Positions 5,114 to 7,296 of a stretch of DNA of 7,296 nt are shown one piece after another. The notes under the pieces are model-generated. The model had not been told where the DNA came from. It saw only the letters and a list, made by a program, of their open reading frames with translations, and did not search any database. Positions within the stretch are counted from its first letter, which is position 1. Every line of letters starts with the position of its first letter. The translations under genes were made by a program, and so were the position numbers. Location: contig PXES01000076.1 of assembly GCA_003564655.1 (NCBI GenBank), positions 1 through 7,296 of the forward strand, in the 5' to 3' direction. Origin of the DNA: Paracoccaceae bacterium. GTDB lineage: Bacteria; Pseudomonadota; Alphaproteobacteria; Rhodobacterales; Rhodobacteraceae.

Positions 5114-6592
5114 GGTTTGCGCCCCCGGCCGGACCAGGTGAGTGCCGGGTTCTCAGGGTGCCGGTACTTCGTCGCCGCTGAACATCACGCCGCCGCGCCG
5201 GTCCCGGCATACTTCGATCGCGCCTCCACGATGATTTCGGCCGTGGCCGCTATCAGGGTGGCGAGGATCACGGCCACAAGAGCCCGCAGATGGGCCAGGA
5301 TGACGCGGATGTTGTGCCCGCAGCCGCAGAGGACGGCATGAAGGGCGTCGCCGAGCGTGCCCTTGAGGGCGCAGCGGGCGAGGCGACCATCGGTCTTCAT
5401 GTGGCCGATCGCCGGCTCGATCGCGCTGCGGCGTCGCAGGTCTCGCCGGAGTGCCGGGGTCATGCCGCGGCGCTGTCCGGAGATGAAGACCTCGGTCGCC
5501 TCCACGCCATGACCCCGATAGCCGCGGTCGACAAAGGCTCTTTTCGGCGGTGTTCCTGTCAGGATCTCCACCTGCTCCAACGCCTCGCCCAGGGTGTGGC
5601 CGTCGTAGGGGTTGCCGGGCATCGCGCGCATGCCGACGACGAAGCCCTCCTTGTGCGTGGTCGCCACCGAGACCTTGGAGCCGAACTCGTAACGGACCCG
5701 CGCCTTGCCCTTGGAGATGCAGTCCACATCGGGCTCGTGCAGCGCGTAGAGCTTCCGCTTGTCCTTCGGCTTCTGCCGCAGGAGCCGCTCCACAAGGGCG
5801 ATCTCTGCATCGATCCGATCCCGCAGCCCGAGGTCGGTGACGGCGCCCAGCTGGCGCTGGATGTCGCGCAGCACGCGCCCGGTGTAGCCCTTGAGCCGCC
5901 GCAGGCCCTTCCGCATTCGCTTGAACTGACGGGCATGGGCGTACCGCCCGACCTGTCCGGCCAGACGCGGCGCCAGCCGGGCATAGCTCTGCCGTAGCGA
6001 CACGCCTGCCTCCTGGGCAAGCGCCACCAGGCGCCGGCGCGCCTTCTCGTAGAGCCGCGTGTCGGTCGGATGCGCGATCGCCTTCTCCATGACCGTCGTG
6101 TCCACGATCACCGTTTCCGCGCTCCGCTCGGAGATCACCCCGGCCTCGCGCCCGGCCTCGATCGTCTTGGTCAGGAGCCACTCCGCACCTTCCTCGCCAA
6201 TCCGGTTCCGCCACCGCGTCAGCGACGAGGGGTCGACAGGAGGACGATGCTGGAAGAACGTCTCGCCACAGAGGTGCTGGTAGTACGGGTTCTCGACCCA
6301 CCGGGCGACCACGGCCTCGTCAGAGAGCCGGTAGGCGTGTTGGAGGTAGAGCAGCCCCGCCACCAGCCGCGGCGAGGTCGCCGGGCGACCCGTATGCGAC
6401 GGGAAGAACCCGGCCCACTCCTCCTCGAAGAACTCCCAGTCGATCAGCGCGGCCAGCTTCACCAGCTCGTGGCGCAGGTCGATCATGTCCGTCAGACGCG
6501 GTCGCAACAGGTCATCCTGCTCAGGGGCGCGGGATTTGGGCTTCATGGGTCGATCCGGAATTGCAACGTTCTGGCCCGGAATCTACCAAACC
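5114..6592 (-). mobile_element. IS5-family insertion sequence, about 1.48 kb
   Basis: The element is anchored by its intact transposase; the ends are proposed from sequence. The left end GGTTTG (5114-5119) mirrors CAAACC (6587-6592) at the right. Inside these, CCGGCC (from 5125) and, on the opposite strand of the right end, CCGGGCC are similar but need a gap to align. The same four bases, CTGC, lie just outside both ends (5110-5113 and 6593-6596), compatible with the 4-base target duplications common in IS5 relatives. The perfect terminal match is only six bases, so the boundaries are less sure than the family. The element sits between the Argonaute operon and the H-NS-like gene and does not interrupt either. 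Confidence 0.6.
5185..6546 (-). CDS. IS5-family DDE transposase
   Basis: This 453-residue transposase is predicted to cut and join the ends of its own insertion sequence. The N-terminal part (DLRHELVKLAALIDWEFFE; PATSPRLVAGLLYLQHAYRLSD) is the DUF772-like region that precedes the catalytic domain in IS5 relatives. The likely DDE triad is Asp149 in VIVDTTVMEKAI, Asp340 in FVDRGYRG, and Glu377 in RRSAIEPAIGHMK. A long basic, Arg/Lys-rich insertion lies between the first and second Asp (about 200-265). No frameshift or stop is seen, so it may still be active. The start codon (6544-6546) has no clear Shine-Dalgarno. Its high GC content leaves several long open frames in the other phases, including a 382-codon one, which look non-coding. 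Confidence 0.93.
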   Translation of the reverse strand: MKPKSRAPEQDDLLRPRLTDMIDLRHELVKLAALIDWEFFEEEWAGFFPSHTGRPATSPRLVAGLLYLQHAYRLSDEAVVARWVENPYYQHLCGETFFQHRPPVDPSSLTRWRNRIGEEGAEWLLTKTIEAGREAGVISERSAETVIVDTTVMEKAIAHPTDTRLYEKARRRLVALAQEAGVSLRQSYARLAPRLAGQVGRYAHARQFKRMRKGLRRLKGYTGRVLRDIQRQLGAVTDLGLRDRIDAEIALVERLLRQKPKDKRKLYALHEPDVDCISKGKARVRYEFGSKVSVATTHKEGFVVGMRAMPGNPYDGHTLGEALEQVEILTGTPPKRAFVDRGYRGHGVEATEVFISGQRRGMTPALRRDLRRRSAIEPAIGHMKTDGRLARCALKGTLGDALHAVLCGCGHNIRVILAHLRALVAVILATLIAATAEIIVEARSKYAGTGAAA

Positions 6593-6664
6593 CTGCAGTT
6601 CAAAAATACCGGAAACGCCACATCTTCGCAGAGATTCAATAGGTTGAGAGTTGTTCAGGGCGAA

Positions 6665-6874
6665 CTACTTCGCCTTGGCAGGCGCCCGGGAGGATTTCGT
6701 CTCGGTGCCGACAAGTTCGGCCAGGGAGTAGCCCAGATCCCGGGCGAGAGCCTCCACCTTGGCGCGGGCTTCCGCCTTCTGCCGATCCTCGAATGTGGCA
6801 ATCACCTTGGCGACGTCCTTCTGCATTTTCTTCAGCTCGCTGAGCGACAGTGCCTCGAGATCGTAATCAGCCAT
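6665..6874 (-). CDS. Small H-NS/HvrA-like protein lacking the DNA-binding end
   Basis: This 69-residue protein resembles the N-terminal half of H-NS-family nucleoid proteins of alphaproteobacteria. The pattern LEALSLSELKKMQKDVAKVIATFEDR followed by a charged helix to about residue 50 is the coiled-coil oligomerisation region, and SLAELVG is the conserved end of that region. Family members continue for about 30 more residues with a GRGRxPxW-type DNA-binding motif; here a TAG (6665-6667) ends the protein after an Ala/Lys-rich linker. No frame in the 72 bases before the insertion sequence restores the motif. It is either a naturally short, dominant-negative H-NS-like protein or a truncated relic. 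No strong ribosome binding site is visible upstream of ATG 6872-6874. Confidence 0.7.
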   Translation of the reverse strand: MADYDLEALSLSELKKMQKDVAKVIATFEDRQKAEARAKVEALARDLGYSLAELVGTETKSSRAPAKAK

Positions 6875-7154
6875 TTGTGCGGTCCGTGTCCTGAATGTCC
6901 CGGTATCGATAGCCCGTCGATGCAGGGGGCCGCAACTCGCGGAAGGCTGGGGCAGGAGTAGCAGAGGCTGTTGATCGCCGTTTCGTCGCCAGGGAGGTGC
7001 AGAACTGGGGGTCAGGCTGTTCCGATGAGCAGGGTGACAGGGTCTGGCATGGGCTCCCCGCGCATCTCTGTCTTCTGGGCCTTCCCTTCGACTGACAATC
7101 CCCTAATCCCGTTCGGCCTCCTGCGCGCAACCCCGCGTCAGTCCGGGCCGTGTT

Positions 7155-7196
7155 GCCCCTTTGGGGCTGCCCGCTCCACCCCGGTCTTCTGGGGGT
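7155..7196. repeat. Two adjacent GC-rich hairpins
   Basis: GCCCC (7155-7159) pairs with GGGGC (7163-7167) around TTT, and ACCCC (7178-7182) pairs with GGGGT (7192-7196) around nine bases. They could shape the leader RNA of a downstream gene. Neither is followed by a T-run long enough to call a terminator. Confidence 0.4.
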
Positions 7197-7254
7197 TTCC
7201 GGCGTCCGTTCCGTCCACCGTGCACGCGTCACCCGACGGGCTTTTTCCGGGTCT

Positions 7255-7279
7255 TGTCGAAGGGACGGTCCCGAAGACA
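7255..7279. promoter_or_regulatory. 25-base dyad, candidate operator
   Basis: The sequence reads TGTC-GAA-GGGAC-G-GTCCC-GAA-GACA: nine bases on each side mirror around G7267, while the three-base GAA blocks are direct repeats. It ends nine bases before AGGAG (7288-7292). The position and two-block symmetry suit a dimeric repressor site or a leader-RNA stem for a gene just past the window. No binding protein can be named. Confidence 0.4.
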
Positions 7280-7287
7280 GGACACAC

Positions 7288-7292
7288 AGGAG
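7288..7292 (+). promoter_or_regulatory. Ribosome-binding-like AGGAG at the window edge
   Basis: AGGAG lies within ACACAGGAGCTTA, the last bases of the window. A start codon would be expected within a few bases past 7296. The gene itself cannot be seen. Confidence 0.4.
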
Positions 7293-7296
7293 CTTA

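Larger units (their letters stand above)
6875..7296. other. Non-coding stretch of about 420 bases with hairpins and a likely control region
   Basis: I find no convincing gene here. A minus-strand frame (7232-6867) is rich in Arg, Pro and Thr, overlaps the H-NS-like start, and looks like chance in GC-rich DNA. The stretch holds an 8-base palindrome TATCGATA (6904-6911) upstream of the H-NS-like gene, two short GC hairpins (7155-7196), an inverted pair ACCCG/CGGGT (7231-7235 and 7248-7252), a 25-base dyad (7255-7279), and a ribosome-binding-like AGGAG near the end. It is probably the leader of a plus-strand gene beyond the edge and the upstream region of the minus-strand H-NS-like gene. Confidence 0.5.

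Noticed and set aside
5153..6301. 382-codon open frame on the minus strand inside the transposase
   Set aside because: It is an alternative phase of GC-rich DNA with Arg/Gly/Ala-rich, motif-free translation; the overlapping frame has a clear DDE transposase.
6867..7232. 121-codon minus-strand frame upstream of the H-NS-like gene
   Set aside because: The composition is low-complexity Arg/Pro/Thr, no family is recognisable and there is no ribosome binding site; it overlaps the H-NS-like start.

Overview
The window reads as accessory DNA from a fairly GC-rich proteobacterium. An alphaproteobacterium of the Rhodobacterales or Rhizobiales type is the best guess, based on the recombinase trio, the HvrA/H-NS-like small protein, the IS5-family transposase and the overall base composition. 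This host assignment is inference; no rRNA or housekeeping gene is present.

The left end (1-1170) holds two overlapping, co-directional tyrosine recombinase genes. The first is cut by the window edge. The arrangement resembles the last two genes of a recombinase-in-trio (RIT) element. It is followed by 289 bases (1171-1459) packed with perfect inverted repeats. One of these, at 1273-1308, has the layout of a tyrosine recombinase crossover site: two inverted 14-base arms around an 8-base centre. This is probably the end of the recombinase element.

The centre (1460-4962) is a two-gene operon and the highlight of the window. The first gene encodes a 649-residue protein read as Mrr-like nuclease, then TIR domain, then APAZ domain, ending in an acidic tail. 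The second encodes a 518-residue short prokaryotic Argonaute (MID-PIWI only) without the expected catalytic residues. The genes overlap by ATGA and the second has a strong ribosome binding site. By analogy with characterised short-Argonaute systems (TIR-APAZ, SIR2-APAZ and nuclease-APAZ partners), the Argonaute would use a guide to sense invading nucleic acid, and the partner would then act as the toxic effector, causing abortive infection. Here one partner carries both a nuclease and a TIR domain, so two outputs are possible.

Downstream (4963-5113) lie a long interrupted hairpin, a candidate terminator and a run of ten C. Then comes an IS5-family insertion sequence (about 5114-6592) with its transposase on the minus strand and a possible CTGC target duplication. 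Beyond it is a minus-strand 69-residue H-NS-like protein that has the oligomerisation domain but lacks the DNA-binding end. The last 420 bases contain no convincing gene. They do contain hairpins, a 25-base dyad and an AGGAG sequence at the edge, suggesting the control region of a plus-strand gene that begins just outside the window.
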